64,000 bases of DNA from a candidate division KSB3 bacterium (GTDB taxonomy: Bacteria > Moduliflexota > Moduliflexia > Moduliflexales > Moduliflexaceae). The stretch's first letter is position 1. The number at the start of each line of letters is the position of its first letter. The notes under the pieces are model-generated. The model worked only from the letters and a program-made list of their open reading frames with translations. It ran no database searches and was not told the DNA's origin. This document shows positions 53,799 to 63,177 of this stretch, one piece after another. The DNA is taken from the NCBI GenBank assembly GCA_002748425.1, contig PDSJ01000024.1, positions 1 to 64,000 of the forward strand, in the 5' to 3' direction. The position numbers and the translations under genes are program-made.

Positions 53799-54856
53799 GG
53801 TTCTCATATCTCCGGGCATTACGTCAGGTCGTGTTACACCCTTTACACATGCAGCAGCTCCCGATCCATATACAAGTAGAATTGACGACGTATTGCAATC
53901 TGCAATGTAAAGCCTGCATGCGGTCAAAATATCTTGATCAGTCTCGACACCTGAGTTTCGCCCAATTCACAAACATTGTCGAACAGATTCGACCGGTGAA
54001 AATTTCTCTGAGCGGAGGCGGCGAACCGTTCATGAACCCTGAAGTGTTCGACATGATTTCTCTTGCCAAGTCGCTCGGAGCATCGATCAATACGACCACC
54101 AATTGTACACTCCTGAATACGGAGACATGCGAACGCATTGTCACAAGCGGACTGGATCTCTTGAAAATTTCGATAGACGGGGCTACAGCAGAAGCCTACC
54201 TGCAAAGTCGCGGTGAAGATCGTTTTTCAGAGGTCTTAGAAGGAATTCAACGACTGACTGAGGCCAAACGGCGACTGGGCTCGTCAACGCCTTTCCTCCG
54301 CTTCAACTACGTCATTTTCAGCGGCAATTATCATGACATGGCGGCTACGGTTGACTTAGCAGCAGCGTGCGGGATAGATGCGATTTACTTTCAGCCGTTA
54401 GAACTGATCGGCATTGAAGAACGCCGCGCAGAATTAGTCGGCGACATGAGTGCTGAAGGAGTTCGTCGGGAAATCGAACGCGCCATACAGGCCCAGCAGC
54501 GCTCTCGGGTGAAAAGCAATCTGCATGTCCTGCGCGCTGCGTTTCCGCTTTACTGGAAAAAATATACCCTGACACCTCAGAATCCCGAATCCAGACGCTG
54601 TATTTTGCCCTGGTTTTCGACCTACATTACACTGAATGGGACAGTGCATCCCTGCTGTTCCAGTTCTCAGCCGGAGACGCTCATGGGGAATATCTTCGAT
54701 GCGTCGATGGAAACGATCTGGAATGGCGCGAAATATCAAAGCTTTCGACAGACAATCCGTGAGGGGACCCGCGCGTATCCGATTTGTAAAAATTGTGTGC
54801 CTGAAACCATAGTCAGTATCCTTAAATCTCGTATCCGCCCGGGATTTCTCCGCTAA
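53795..54856 (+). CDS. Radical SAM protein with SPASM domain
   Basis: A 353-residue protein from ATG 53795 after AGGAGGAG. The radical SAM cluster motif is CNLQCKAC (CxxxCxxC), with KISLSGGGEPFMNPE behind it. A C-terminal SPASM-type cysteine set (CILPWFSTY, then HPCCSS and CKNC) could bind auxiliary clusters. SPASM enzymes modify peptides or sugars. Position inside a glycan cluster makes a sugar substrate the first guess. No peptide precursor gene is visible beside it. Confidence 0.9.
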   Translation: MRFSYLRALRQVVLHPLHMQQLPIHIQVELTTYCNLQCKACMRSKYLDQSRHLSFAQFTNIVEQIRPVKISLSGGGEPFMNPEVFDMISLAKSLGASINTTTNCTLLNTETCERIVTSGLDLLKISIDGATAEAYLQSRGEDRFSEVLEGIQRLTEAKRRLGSSTPFLRFNYVIFSGNYHDMAATVDLAAACGIDAIYFQPLELIGIEERRAELVGDMSAEGVRREIERAIQAQQRSRVKSNLHVLRAAFPLYWKKYTLTPQNPESRRCILPWFSTYITLNGTVHPCCSSSQPETLMGNIFDASMETIWNGAKYQSFRQTIREGTRAYPICKNCVPETIVSILKSRIRPGFLR

Positions 54857-54886
54857 GACGATGAGCAGATATCCCGATCTTCGACA

Positions 54887-56020
54887 ATGAAGAATCGTTC
54901 CCTCAAAATCGCGATTATGGCGCGAAGTTTAGGCATGCGCAACGGCGGAGTCTACCGCTATGTCTATAACCTGTTGAGCGAGCTTGATCGCAGAGCCGAA
55001 GCTGATGGACTCGACATTTATATCCTGCACAACGAACAGGCCCTTCAGAAGCAGTTTCCCCACAGTCGAAAAATTTATCTTTACGGCAATCATTCCTACT
55101 GTTACAGATTACTCTTTGATTATGTCTACAGTTTGTTTTATCTGGCACGTTTACGGGTCGACGTTGCGCTGTATCCCAAAAACATCATTCCCTTTACGCA
55201 CATGCTCTTACGGGCGCATAAAATCAATACCATTCTCGATCTTGGTCATTTTGACAAAGAGCTGCGCGCCTATCGCTTTTGGGATACCTTGTACGCAAAA
55301 GCCTTTATGAAATTTTCATGTCGTCTGGCCTGGAAAACTGTGGCGATCTCTCATAACACCAAACGCGATCTGATCCAAATCTTACAAATTCCTTCAGAAA
55401 AAATTGAGGTGATCCACCTTGGAATCGAAGAAAAATTCCGCAAAGAAACCCGAAATCATGCTGTTCTCAAAAAATATCATGTACAAGTTCCCTTTTTATT
55501 TTATAATGGTTCAATCAGTCCGCGGAAAAATATGATGAGGGTTCTACAGGCCTTCGGGCAACTTCAGGAGAACATTCCGCATACGCTCTATATCACTGGG
55601 TCCCTGACATGGGGTGCTGAGGCAATTTACGCCTATATCGAACAACATCTTCGAGAGCGGGTTAAAATCGTTGGTTTTCTCGAAGAAGAGGAGTTAATCG
55701 CATTTTACGGCGCAGCCGATCTCTTTCTCTATCCTTCACTCTTTGAAGGTTTTGGTCTGCCGATTCTGGAAGCGCAATCCTGTGGATGCCCTGTGTTGAC
55801 ATCGAACACGACAGCCTGCCCTGAAGTTGCCGGAGCTGGGGCACATCTTGTCGACCCGTATTCCATAGAGGAGATTCGTGCCGGGATCATAAAAATTCTC
55901 AAAGAAGAAGGGTATCGGCAGCAATTGGTCGAGAAGGGCTTTCACAATACACGGCGTTTTGGCTGGGACAATACGACTGACGCGTTTGTGAAACTCTGCC
56001 AGAGCCTGAAATCGGAATAA
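54887..56020 (+). CDS. Glycosyltransferase family 4 protein
   Basis: A 377-residue GT-B enzyme: NGGVYRYVYNLLSEL at the N-terminus, then NGSISPRKNMMRVL and the donor block PSLFEGFGLPILEAQSCGCPV. The KN/R after NGS is typical of GT4 enzymes acting on mannose- or rhamnose-type donors, though the sugar here is unknown. The start follows the radical SAM gene by 30 bases. Confidence 0.92.
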   Translation: MKNRSLKIAIMARSLGMRNGGVYRYVYNLLSELDRRAEADGLDIYILHNEQALQKQFPHSRKIYLYGNHSYCYRLLFDYVYSLFYLARLRVDVALYPKNIIPFTHMLLRAHKINTILDLGHFDKELRAYRFWDTLYAKAFMKFSCRLAWKTVAISHNTKRDLIQILQIPSEKIEVIHLGIEEKFRKETRNHAVLKKYHVQVPFLFYNGSISPRKNMMRVLQAFGQLQENIPHTLYITGSLTWGAEAIYAYIEQHLRERVKIVGFLEEEELIAFYGAADLFLYPSLFEGFGLPILEAQSCGCPVLTSNTTACPEVAGAGAHLVDPYSIEEIRAGIIKILKEEGYRQQLVEKGFHNTRRFGWDNTTDAFVKLCQSLKSE

Positions 56021-56028
56021 AGACGCAG

Positions 56029-56733
56029 ATGGGACGTTACGATTATTTACGAAGTGGAGACGCCTCAACAGTGACAGCGATTGGGAAGAAAATTGTCGCG
56101 TTCCAAAATACGTATTTTATCCATTTAATGGAGACATTTTCAGAGGCTTCTCCGATTCAAGCGCTTGAGATTGGGCTTGGGCAGGGATTTTTTGCAGAAG
56201 CCTGCCGAGCCCGCTCCATCGATTATACAGCCATAGAAGCCAATCCGTTGACGGCCCGAGAATTGAGTGCGCGGGGTTTCAAGGTCTGCTCGGAAGAAGT
56301 CCCCCCGATTTCAATTAGCGCAAGGTTTGACGTTATTTTCATGAACCAGGTCTTTGAGCATGTCAAGCATGTTGATGCCGCTTCCGCTCTTATTGATACG
56401 TGCTGTGCCCACCTCAAAGACAAGGGTCTGCTGATCATTTCCAGTCCTGATTTCTTACGCTGGAAAGAGGATTTTTATCATGATTATTCCCATAGTTACC
56501 CAACAACATTGACTCGATTTTCTCAACTTTTCTTCGACCACGGCCTACAACTCATGTATAGAAATTGGTACTCGAGCTTTTTACGAGGTTTTTGGCTGAC
56601 CGGAGCGGCAGCCTTTCTTTCTAGAATGTGTCATCGATTGGGGATCTTTAGGGTGATGTTTCCCGAAAAAGCGTACAAAGTCCATTGTTCCCTTCTCCCT
56701 TCGGTGATTGTGGTAGGCCAAAAGATAAGGTAG
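56029..56733 (+). CDS. SAM-dependent methyltransferase in the glycan cluster
   Basis: A 234-residue class I methyltransferase: ALEIGLGQGFFAEACRARS, AIEANPLTARELS and MNQVFEHVKHVD. It is shorter than the other methyltransferase and lacks its N-terminal extension. It lies 8 bases after the GT4 gene and 7 before the large membrane protein. Confidence 0.88.
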   Translation: MGRYDYLRSGDASTVTAIGKKIVAFQNTYFIHLMETFSEASPIQALEIGLGQGFFAEACRARSIDYTAIEANPLTARELSARGFKVCSEEVPPISISARFDVIFMNQVFEHVKHVDAASALIDTCCAHLKDKGLLIISSPDFLRWKEDFYHDYSHSYPTTLTRFSQLFFDHGLQLMYRNWYSSFLRGFWLTGAAAFLSRMCHRLGIFRVMFPEKAYKVHCSLLPSVIVVGQKIR

Positions 56734-56740
56734 GCTGCGC

Positions 56741-59149
56741 ATGAAACAGAAACGACTCTCTCCTTTACTTCTTGCTGTCGGGGGGTTATGTATTCTTTGT
56801 CTTCTGTGTTTTTCTCCACTCCTCTTTTCTGGCGAAATTATCAATGCAACCGATATTTTGACGCAGCAGTATTTCTGGAATGTCTTCATTAAAGAAAATC
56901 TTTTCAGTGACCCGTGTTTTAGAACCTGGCTGCCCTATATCAATGCCGGAACTCCCTTTGGCGGCGGGCTGGACCTGCTGTTCCGCCCAGTCTCTTTGCT
57001 AACGCTTATGCTTCTCCCTGCGGATATCGCCATCAATTATGAAATGACGTTTTACCTTTTCCTGGCCGGCGTCTGTATGTATTTTTACATGCGGGAACTG
57101 AAGGTCGCCGCTTTCAGCGCCTTTCTCTCGGCGCTCTTCCTGATGTTGAGCGGGCAGCTTGTCTCCCTGATGAATGCGGGACATGTGAATAAACTTGGCG
57201 CTATCTTTCCGACAGCTCTGGTCTTTTGGGCGTTTGAGCGGGCCTTACAGCGAAAGACCCTGCAGGCGTTCCTGCTGACTGCGGTCATCTTGAGTTTTCA
57301 ATTTTACCAGGGGCATATCCAGATTTCGTTTTATCTCTGTATTGCGATTGCGCTGTATTATCTCGTCAGAATGGCGATACAGTGGAAACAGGAGGGCAGA
57401 TGTGCTCCGATATGGAAATTGACTGCCTATGCGCTCGTCATGGTGCTTGCCTTCCTGCTATTATCGGCTTCAGGATTTCTGCCGTGGCTTTCCTTTGCAA
57501 AAGTGTCTGAGCGGGCGGAAGGCGTAAGCTATGAATTTGCCACAAGCTGGTCGATGCCGCCGGAAGAGCTTGCAACGTATCTCATCCCGGGCATGTTCGG
57601 CTTCCGCCGCCTGAATCACTATGAAGATGAGCATATCGTTCCGTATTGGGGGAGGATGCCGTTTACCCAGACCGGCCATTACCTCGGCTTGCTTCCTCTG
57701 CTTTTCATGCACCTGGCCCTGTGTTTTGTCCGTAATAAACATGTTCTGACGCTTGGGATACTTGGCATCGTTATTGTGCTGCTGGGAATGGGGAAATATT
57801 TTCCGCTTTACAGGTTGTTATACGATTACGTCCCGGGTTTCAATAAATTCCGCGTCCCGCAAATGATCCTTTTCCTTTTCGCGTTTAGCGCATCAGCTCT
57901 GGCAGGATTTGGCGCGGAGTGGCTCTTTTCGGGATGGTCGGCTGCCAGAGAGACACGTCTGCGGATTTTTATACTGGCTTGTCTTGTCGTGCTGATGCTT
58001 GCAGGCGTGTTTGTCGCGCTGTTCCCCAACCTTGAACCTGGCTTGCTCTCGACCTTTTCAGAGATCTTGTCTCGAAAAGGGGCGACGCAGGAACAGGCTC
58101 AGGTCCGTCTCAATTCGATCTTCCAGGAAAGCGTAAAATTTTTCGTACTCTTCGGCATGTCATTGTGTACGATCGGTCTGCGCCTGACCCAAATCCGCCA
58201 GCGTTGGCTTTATACCGCGGTCCTACTCGTCTTTCTTGTTGATATTGGCCTGTTTAACGATAAGTTCATTGACACGATCCCGTTAAAAGGTTCCCATTAC
58301 ACGAGTGAAAATGACACAATCCGCTACTGTAAAGAGAATCCCGGTCTGTATCGCGTTCTGCCCATGACACATGAGCCAGCCACCTATAATGTCTCGAATA
58401 AATTTGTCTCTCATAAGCTCGCGAGCGTATCAGGCTACGAGGCCGTTGGTGTGCAATATTATAACGAATTTATAAGGCAGATACAGTTGGGAAGTCCTTT
58501 TGTGGATATGTTGAATATCAAATATATTATCCTGCCGAAACATGTCGAGCTGAACGGAGAGCCGATCGAAATCGGAAAAGTGGTCGGCCCATATAAAGTG
58601 GTGATGGATGCCGATGCCGTGCTGCTGGAAAATTTGAACGTACTCCCACGGGCCTATGCGGTCCACAAGGCCTACCTGGCGCAGTCGAAAGATGAGGCGT
58701 TTTCGATCATGCAGCACCCCAGCTTCCATCCTTATGAATCTGTTGTGATCGAAGAACAGCCTCAGACAGCGCTGTCAGCAAACGCCACGCCTTCATTGCA
58801 GTCAATGGTGGAAATCAGCCATTATCAGACCAGAACTATCAAGATGCATGCCACAATGGCCGGTGATGGATTTGTTGTGCTCAGCGAAAAATTCTATCCT
58901 GGCTGGAAAGCTTATGTCGATGGACACGACACAACGATTTATAAGGCCAATTATACCTTGCAAGCGATCGCTTTATCAAAAGGAGAGCATGAAATCATAT
59001 TTCGTTTTGAGCCGGTCCAGTACATGCTCGGCTTATGGATCACAATATTAAGCTCTTGCAGCTTCTTGGTATTTGCGGCATATCGCAGATACATGTCGTC
59101 AAAAAGACGACTGAATAATGATGCAATGCCTTTTCCGGTCAATCCTTGA
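56741..59149 (+). CDS. YfhO-like large membrane protein
   Basis: An 802-residue protein with about 12-14 membrane segments in the first two thirds and a soluble C-terminal domain of about 200 residues outside the membrane, plus one last segment. NATDILTQQYFWNVFIKENLF, as region, and the GHVNKLGAIFPTALVFW segment are typical of the YfhO/GT-C-like family, as is the C-terminal EKFYPGWKAYVDG motif. YfhO is thought to use lipid-linked sugars to glycosylate polymers outside the cell. Acceptor here is unknown. Confidence 0.85.
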   Translation: MKQKRLSPLLLAVGGLCILCLLCFSPLLFSGEIINATDILTQQYFWNVFIKENLFSDPCFRTWLPYINAGTPFGGGLDLLFRPVSLLTLMLLPADIAINYEMTFYLFLAGVCMYFYMRELKVAAFSAFLSALFLMLSGQLVSLMNAGHVNKLGAIFPTALVFWAFERALQRKTLQAFLLTAVILSFQFYQGHIQISFYLCIAIALYYLVRMAIQWKQEGRCAPIWKLTAYALVMVLAFLLLSASGFLPWLSFAKVSERAEGVSYEFATSWSMPPEELATYLIPGMFGFRRLNHYEDEHIVPYWGRMPFTQTGHYLGLLPLLFMHLALCFVRNKHVLTLGILGIVIVLLGMGKYFPLYRLLYDYVPGFNKFRVPQMILFLFAFSASALAGFGAEWLFSGWSAARETRLRIFILACLVVLMLAGVFVALFPNLEPGLLSTFSEILSRKGATQEQAQVRLNSIFQESVKFFVLFGMSLCTIGLRLTQIRQRWLYTAVLLVFLVDIGLFNDKFIDTIPLKGSHYTSENDTIRYCKENPGLYRVLPMTHEPATYNVSNKFVSHKLASVSGYEAVGVQYYNEFIRQIQLGSPFVDMLNIKYIILPKHVELNGEPIEIGKVVGPYKVVMDADAVLLENLNVLPRAYAVHKAYLAQSKDEAFSIMQHPSFHPYESVVIEEQPQTALSANATPSLQSMVEISHYQTRTIKMHATMAGDGFVVLSEKFYPGWKAYVDGHDTTIYKANYTLQAIALSKGEHEIIFRFEPVQYMLGLWITILSSCSFLVFAAYRRYMSSKRRLNNDAMPFPVNP

Positions 59150-59329
59150 AACGATCTTTATAAAAAGGACTTCTCTCTTGCTGCGCACTAGCTTTTTCGT
59201 GAAATCATGTGTGCTTGTCCTGAAAGGTCCTCTGCTATTTGTCAAATGGGGGCCGGAGCGAACACGTGCCGGTCAGATCATCACAGGCCCGGGTGTTTCT
59301 CTGGCCTGAATGTTATCAAGATATCAAAA

Positions 59330-60340
59330 ATGACTTTTCCGACACTTTCTGTCATTATTCCCAGAAAAGCTCAAGAAAGCGCTGAGGCCGCAGTACAGGC
59401 GGTGCTGCACTGTGACTATCCGCAGGAGCTGCTTGAGATTATCGAGGTTCTGGGAGAAAATCCCTCACGACAGCGGAATCTCGGGGCTGAACGAGCGCAG
59501 GGAGATATTCTCTATTTTCTTGATAACGATTCGATCGTCACGCCGGATCTGTTTTCACGGGTGATGATACATTATACGCGCGCAGAGTCCGGAAAAACAT
59601 GCGAAGATATTGCCGGTGTCGGCGGACCGAATCTGACCCCGCAGAACGACGCTTTCTGGCAAAAGGTCTCGGGTCATGCGCTGGCGTCCTTCTTCGCTCA
59701 TTTCAAAATGGCCTCCCGCTATAAAGCGATTGGGACGGTCCGTTTTAGCGATGAGCGCGAATTGATTCTGTGCAATTTCAGCATTCGGCGGGACGTATTC
59801 TTACAGGAAGGCGGTTTGAATGAACAGTTATACCCAAATGAAGAGAATGAGTTTTTAAACCGTTCGATCGAGCATGGGCATCGTTTCCTCTATGATCCTG
59901 AGGCCTCGATCGAGCGCAGCCGGCGTAAAGATATGCGCAGCTTTATCCGGCAGTTATCAAACTACGGTCGAGGACGGGCCGAACAAATATTGGTTGAGGG
60001 CTTTTCGACGAAATCCTTGCTCTTTTTTCTGCCATCTGGCTTCCTGCTCTATCTCCTTGTGTTACCGATTCTGAACATCGGTTTAAAAGAGCCGTGCTGG
60101 ACTTTTGTTCCGTTCCTGCTCTATCTGATTCCAGCTTTGCTCTCAGCCTTACAGTCGACATGTGAAGCAAAAAATCTTTTTTTACTGCCGCTTCTTCCCT
60201 GTTGCTATCTCATCATGCACTTGTCATACGGGGCTGGTCTGCTCTTCGGATTTGCAAAAGCAGCACATTGCTTAAAAGAGCAGGAGCCGCCCAGATCCCA
60301 ACAGGTGGAAGTGATAATCAGAAGCGCGTTGGGAAAGTGA
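59330..60340 (+). CDS. Glycosyltransferase family 2 protein with C-terminal membrane segments
   Basis: About 336 residues from ATG 59330, chosen because TLSVIIP is the usual GT2 start; no ribosome site is evident. ILYFLDNDSIV provides the DxD motif and NEENEFLNR the ED-type base region. The loop after the first strand is short (SVIIPRKAQESAEAA rather than VLNEE), so donor binding may differ. Three or four hydrophobic segments end the protein, placing it at the membrane. Last gene of the glycan cluster. Confidence 0.88.
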   Translation: MTFPTLSVIIPRKAQESAEAAVQAVLHCDYPQELLEIIEVLGENPSRQRNLGAERAQGDILYFLDNDSIVTPDLFSRVMIHYTRAESGKTCEDIAGVGGPNLTPQNDAFWQKVSGHALASFFAHFKMASRYKAIGTVRFSDERELILCNFSIRRDVFLQEGGLNEQLYPNEENEFLNRSIEHGHRFLYDPEASIERSRRKDMRSFIRQLSNYGRGRAEQILVEGFSTKSLLFFLPSGFLLYLLVLPILNIGLKEPCWTFVPFLLYLIPALLSALQSTCEAKNLFLLPLLPCCYLIMHLSYGAGLLFGFAKAAHCLKEQEPPRSQQVEVIIRSALGK

Positions 60341-60350
60341 TGTCTCAAGA

Positions 60351-61835
60351 TTATCTGTCATAAATTTTGGTAAACAGTTTGAGACGCTCAAGCGCATCTT
60401 GCGAGATCATGTCCCAGGTGAAACGCCAGGCCCAATTTCCTCCCAGCGTCGAAGGCGTGTTCATGCGGGCTTCGCTGCCAAGCTCCAGAATATCCTGAAG
60501 CGGAACCATCGCCATATCCGCGACTGACGACCAGGCTGCATGGATGAAATCCCAGCAAATGTCTGTTCCAGTGCTCTGGAGGTAAGTTCTGACCATATGT
60601 TTATCCTGTTCACTGGCTTTTTCAAACCAGCCTCTGGTCGTATCATTGTCGTGTGTACCGGTATAGACGACACAGTTTTTGTCATATGTGTGGGGAAGAT
60701 AGTCATTCTTTTCCCCGGAGTCAAAGGCAAACTGCAAAATTTTCATGCCCGGAAAATCGAAAGCCTCCCGTAGTGCCACGACATCCGGTGTAATGACCCC
60801 GAGGTCTTCAGCAATAATCGGAAGTCTGCCCAGCGCTTCTTCAATCGTCCGAAAGAGTTCTTCGCCAGGCCCCGGTTCCCAACTTCCCTTGATTGCGGTG
60901 CGTTCGCCGGCAGGAACCCGCCAATATTTCACAAAGCCGCGAAAATGGTCGACACGCACAATATCTACCAACTCGAAGCTTTTTTTAAAACGCTCGATCC
61001 ACCAAGTGTAGCCACGCTCTTTCATCAGCTCCCAGCGGTAGAGTGGATTTCCCCAGAGCTGGCCGGTTGCGCTGAAATAATCCGGTGGCACTCCGGCAAC
61101 GTATTCAGGCCGGCCTTTTTCGTCAAAGTAGTAGAATTCCGGATTTGCCCAGGCATCCATGCTGTCAAACGCCACAAAAATCGGAATATCGCCGATAATG
61201 CGTATTCCCTTGCTGCCGGCATACTCTTTCAGCGCGTGCCATTGTGTAAAAAAGAGGAACTGGATAAATTTTTGATAGGAGATCTCCTGCACTAATTTTG
61301 TCCGACAGGAGGCAAGCGCTGCCGGCTGCCGGGTCACAAGCTCTTCGTCCCAGCTATTCCACACCGCGCCACCATGCGCATCTTTCAATGCCATGAAAAG
61401 CGCATAATCTTCAAGCCAACGACTCTGGGCTTCACAAAAGGCTTCGAACAGCGACGTGTATTCTGAACGTGCCGAAGCAAGAAAATGACGATGCGCTTTC
61501 ATCAGCATCGCTGTTTTATACTGAATAACCGGCCAATAGTTTACCGCGTGATCGTCAAAAGGATCGTGCTTCAAATCCGCCTCATTCAGCAGCCCGATTT
61601 CAACAAGGGCTTCCAGGCTAATCAGCAGGGGATTTCCAGCAAAGGCTGAGAATGATTGGTAGGGGGAGTCGCCGTAGCCAGTCGGACCTAATGGAAAGAT
61701 TTGCCACAGTTTTTGCCGGCTTTCGACCAGTATATCAATGAAACGATAGGCATGCTCACCAAGATCCCCAATTCCGAACGGTCCGGGCAGGGAGGTTGGA
61801 TGTAAGAGGACACCACTCGAACGCTCAAATTTCAT
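60351..61835 (-). CDS. malQ: 4-alpha-glucanotransferase
   Basis: Amylomaltase transfers alpha-1,4-glucan segments during maltodextrin or glycogen breakdown. The 494-residue protein has the full GH77 set: SSGVLLHPTSLPG, GDIPIFVAFDSMDAWAN, RVDHFRGF (catalytic aspartate), EDLGVITPDV (acid/base glutamate) and GTHDNDTTRGW. It converges with the glycan cluster but is a separate unit; no other maltodextrin genes are close. Confidence 0.96.
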   Translation of the reverse strand: MKFERSSGVLLHPTSLPGPFGIGDLGEHAYRFIDILVESRQKLWQIFPLGPTGYGDSPYQSFSAFAGNPLLISLEALVEIGLLNEADLKHDPFDDHAVNYWPVIQYKTAMLMKAHRHFLASARSEYTSLFEAFCEAQSRWLEDYALFMALKDAHGGAVWNSWDEELVTRQPAALASCRTKLVQEISYQKFIQFLFFTQWHALKEYAGSKGIRIIGDIPIFVAFDSMDAWANPEFYYFDEKGRPEYVAGVPPDYFSATGQLWGNPLYRWELMKERGYTWWIERFKKSFELVDIVRVDHFRGFVKYWRVPAGERTAIKGSWEPGPGEELFRTIEEALGRLPIIAEDLGVITPDVVALREAFDFPGMKILQFAFDSGEKNDYLPHTYDKNCVVYTGTHDNDTTRGWFEKASEQDKHMVRTYLQSTGTDICWDFIHAAWSSVADMAMVPLQDILELGSEARMNTPSTLGGNWAWRFTWDMISQDALERLKLFTKIYDR

Positions 61836-61979
61836 ACAGGGGTTTCTCCTGAAAACGTCGTTGGTTCGACATACGACCTTGCGTCGACTACAGCTCGGCT
61901 ACGGCCTTTCCATGACTCTGTCGAGGACTCGGTGCAGCCCACTCTCCTGACGTTGAAAGGTGGGCGCAGCATCGTGAGT

Positions 61980-62564
61980 TCAGACTGTACGATCGTCATG
62001 ATCGCCGAAAATATCCTGGAACTTTTTATTTTCAGGGGAATTTGTCGTCCGTGAAGCGAACAATCTGTTAAAAACGCCTCGTTGTTTCTTTTGCCGTTTC
62101 TCTTGCTTGAGTTCTTCCTGTTGAATCTGATTTTTCACTCTCATCATTAACGGAAGTGCTTTAGACTTGGCTTCTTCAAGCGACTCCTGATAATGATGCA
62201 GCAAGTCTTCAATTCGCAGCAGGGCCATCAGTTCAGCCCAAATTCCGTGACAGCCGGCACAGCGATAAAGTTGAATATTGGAAGAATACGCATACGTATA
62301 AGGCATCAGGACATTCTGATCACAGTCGGGACAGGCGAGTTCGGCTTCATAAATCGTCTCTGATGAAGGCTCGCCGCTGTCCTCATGCGTTTCTGCATAC
62401 TCTTCAGCACCGGGAAGCTTTGTAAATCCTATATGTTTGACCTCTCGAAACTGGCACTCTTTGAACCAGAAGCCGCGACAATCGGCACAGTACGAAAGTT
62501 CCAGGTCTTGATAGTCGAATTGCGCTAATGACTGGTGACAGTTTGGACAGTTGTTCACTTGCAT
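61980..62564 (-). CDS. TFIIB-type zinc-ribbon protein
   Basis: About 194 residues from ATG 62564, preceded by TGGAGA. Two zinc ribbons are visible: CPNCHQ...YCADCRGFWF and CPDCDQ...RCAGCHGIWAE, the zf-TFIIB pattern. A charged coiled-coil tail (EELKQEKRQKKQR) follows. Function of such small bacterial proteins is unknown. An upstream extension to 62660 lacks a ribosome site. Confidence 0.75.
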   Translation of the reverse strand: MQVNNCPNCHQSLAQFDYQDLELSYCADCRGFWFKECQFREVKHIGFTKLPGAEEYAETHEDSGEPSSETIYEAELACPDCDQNVLMPYTYAYSSNIQLYRCAGCHGIWAELMALLRIEDLLHHYQESLEEAKSKALPLMMRVKNQIQQEELKQEKRQKKQRGVFNRLFASRTTNSPENKKFQDIFGDHDDRTV

Positions 62565-62855
62565 TCTCCACAAATTAATGTTGCTGACCACATATTTCAG
62601 CTCGATATGCACAGGAGCCGAAGCCTCGGCCTGCATTATGCCTAAGATCACTGTATACATGCAACGAGATCGTATTTCTCTGCGACAAAATGTCTAGAAT
62701 ATGTGAGATTTCCTGTCAAGGTTTTTCCATACGACCTCCGCTGCTGCAACCGATCGCTAAGGGTGAAAGCCGTCATTGTATGCAAATTTTCTCTAAGAAA
62801 GTAGAAAATTTTTATTGACAAAATTTCCAACTCTCCGGAAGCTTACCTGTGTAAC

Positions 62856-62927
62856 GCGGGAATAGCTCAGTGGTAGAGCATCGCCTTGCCAAGGCGAGGG
62901 TCGCGGGTTCAAATCCCGTTTCCCGCT
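62856..62927 (+). tRNA. tRNA-Gly (GCC)
   Basis: GCGGGAA acceptor pairs with TTCCCGC; anticodon loop TTGCCAA; T-arm GGGTTCAAATCCC. CCA is not encoded. A TTGACA lies 36 bases upstream. Confidence 0.96.
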
Positions 62928-62939
62928 TTTTGTATTTAC

Positions 62940-63011
62940 GGCGACATACCCAAGTGGTTAAGGGAGCGGTCTGCAAAATCGCCATCTCCGGTTCGAATCC
63001 GGATGTCGCCT
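62940..63011 (+). tRNA. tRNA-Cys (GCA)
   Basis: GGCGACA acceptor pairs with TGTCGCC; anticodon loop CTGCAAA; T-arm CCGGTTCGAATCCGG. CCA is not encoded. Confidence 0.95.
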
Positions 63012-63026
63012 TCCTCATTTTAGGTC

Positions 63027-63115
63027 GCCGGGGTGGCGGAACTGGTAGACGCCTGGGACTTAAAATCCCATGGGAATTTATTCCCGTGCCGGTTCGAGTC
63101 CGGCCCTCGGCACCA
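63027..63115 (+). tRNA. tRNA-Leu (UAA)
   Basis: GCCGGGG acceptor pairs with CCTCGGC (one G-T); anticodon TAA in GGGACTTAAAATCCC; long variable arm TGGGAATTTATTCCCG; CCA is encoded at 63113-63115, unlike the two tRNAs before it. Confidence 0.95.
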
Positions 63116-63126
63116 CAATGAATGAG

Positions 63127-63165
63127 AGCGTTTCATCATTGAGTTTTGGATGAAACGCTTTTTTT
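63127..63165 (+). terminator. Terminator of the tRNA operon
   Basis: AGCGTTTCATC (63127-63137) pairs with GATGAAACGCT (63149-63159), followed by a run of seven T. Confidence 0.93.
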
Positions 63166-63177
63166 ATTGTCTGCGTT

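Noticed and set aside
59207..59329. Upstream extension of the GT2 gene
   Set aside because: The added 41 residues are cysteine-rich and non-homologous; GT2 proteins begin near TLSVIIP.
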